Positions 63,348-64,000 of a stretch of DNA of 64,000 bases are shown here, piece by piece. Every line of letters starts with the position of its first letter. The first letter of the stretch is position 1. The translations under genes and the position numbers were made by a program. The DNA lies in assembly GCA_963817635.1 (NCBI GenBank), contig CAWFPR010000005.1:496001-560000 (forward strand). The letters are read 5' to 3'. The DNA is from CAWFPR01 sp963817635. Lineage in GTDB: Bacteria > Acidobacteriota > Vicinamibacteria > Vicinamibacterales > 2-12-FULL-66-21. The notes under the pieces are model-generated. The model worked only from the letters and a program-made list of their open reading frames with translations, was not told the origin of the DNA and searched no databases.

Positions 63348-64000
63348 TCAGGCGATGCGCTTGCCGGGCACTTCCGCTGCAGGCGCGGGCGCGAGGCGGG
63401 GTGCGCGCGAGAGGCGGACGACGGCGACGCCGGCGAACACGAGGAGCGCCGACGCTGCCATGCGCGAGTTGAACGGCTCGCCGAGGAGGAGGACGCCGAG
63501 TGTGACGGCAATCACCGGGTTGATGTAGGCGTACAACGAGACGAAGGAGATCTGAAGATGCCGCAGCGCGTACGTGTAGGCGACGAATCCGCCAACCGCG
63601 CCGATCGTCGACAGGTACGCGAGCGCGCCCGCCGTGCGAGGCGTGAACGAGAGAGACGACCATTCGCCCCGGGCGGTGCCGGCAGCCACCATCATCAGTC
63701 CGCCCGCCAGCATCTGGAAGGCGGTCGTGCCGAGTATGTTCTCGGTACGCGCGTGACGCCTCGAGTAGGCCGATCCCAGCGACCATCCGAAGCACGCGAT
63801 CTGCACCGCGACGATGCCCGCGAGGAAATGGCGATCGCCGCCGCCGAGCGTCAGCTCCGGCCACACGAGCAGCACGATGCCGCTGAATCCGATCAGCAGG
63901 CCCACGATGACGAGCGGGCGCAGCGTCTCGCCGTCCGGGAGGCATGCCTCGACGCCCGCCATCCAGAACGGTGAGGTCGCCACGAGCACCGCCGCCAGGC
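63348..64000 (-). CDS. EamA/DMT-family transporter, 5' partial
   Basis: The frame is open to the window edge, so the N-terminus is missing. About 217 residues are visible, with six or seven TM helices from the second EamA repeat (LIGFSGIVLLVWPEL, ALAYLSTIGAVGGFVAYTYALRHLQISFVSLYAYINPVIAVTLGVLLLGE). Drug/metabolite exporters of the 10-TMS type; the substrate is unknown. The stop follows the GCGGAGA array. Confidence 0.85.
   Translation of the reverse strand, partial: LAAVLVATSPFWMAGVEACLPDGETLRPLVIVGLLIGFSGIVLLVWPELTLGGGDRHFLAGIVAVQIACFGWSLGSAYSRRHARTENILGTTAFQMLAGGLMMVAAGTARGEWSSLSFTPRTAGALAYLSTIGAVGGFVAYTYALRHLQISFVSLYAYINPVIAVTLGVLLLGEPFNSRMAASALLVFAGVAVVRLSRAPRLAPAPAAEVPGKRIA

Overview
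This is a 64 kb, GC-rich, gene-dense stretch of a Gram-negative bacterial chromosome. The most likely source is an Acidobacteriota member, probably class Vicinamibacteria. That placement is inferred from gene content: an orphan MacB/FtsX permease of the acidobacterial duplicated type, a VWFA-related protein of the type enriched in Acidobacteria, a carboxypeptidase-regulatory TonB receptor, and a winged-helix regulator fused to TPRs. No rRNA, tRNA, insertion sequence, phage module or CRISPR array was found.

Layout. 1-6.9 kb: a partial exported protein, a TonB-dependent receptor, an MFS transporter and an ADOP permease. 7-11.3 kb: a small hypothetical, a class A beta-lactamase-like hydrolase, a DUF2157/GDYXXLXY membrane pair and an exported beta-rich protein. 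11.4-20.4 kb: a winged-helix/TPR regulator, an LD-carboxypeptidase, a HEAT-cyclophilin isomerase, an M49 peptidase and a beta-CASP nuclease-like enzyme. 20.5-25.9 kb: a PLP enzyme divergent from an MTHFR-like protein, then cell-surface sugar genes (GT2, an acetyltransferase-WxcM fusion, a PMT-like GT39). 26-34.7 kb: a retropepsin-like protein, a zinc-ribbon protein, an aminotransferase, an SDR, and a three-subunit molybdenum hydroxylase operon ending in a 77-residue Cys-rich protein. 34.7-45.6 kb: a stand-alone LigD polymerase domain coupled to DoxX, a class V aminotransferase, an M16 peptidase pair, outer-membrane proteins, a VWA protein, a class I aminotransferase and a PerM-type permease. 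45.6-64 kb: a DUF5658 protein, two SpoIIE phosphatases, an M1 peptidase, a NuoG-like protein, DsbD, an ankyrin protein plus lipid kinase, a PDZ protein, FabZ, a YhaM-like HD nuclease and a partial EamA transporter.

Many genes look like envelope, secretion and peptide-turnover functions (TonB receptor, M49, M16, M1, S66, PDZ, DsbD, OmpA). This fits a heterotrophic soil or sediment organism that scavenges peptides and recycles cell wall.

An important caveat is that about 21 frame breaks disrupt about 15 otherwise intact genes. Most are equivalent to a single inserted base and lie outside homopolymers, so they are probably residual sequencing errors rather than mass pseudogenisation. For these genes the coordinates give the reconstructed full extent.

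I found no convincing new multi-gene system. The best leads are a recurrent TANNNT-N6-8-ATG arrangement implying leaderless transcription, two bidirectional promoters with overlapping -10 elements, heptamer-period intergenic arrays, and the small Cys-rich partner of the molybdenum hydroxylase operon.
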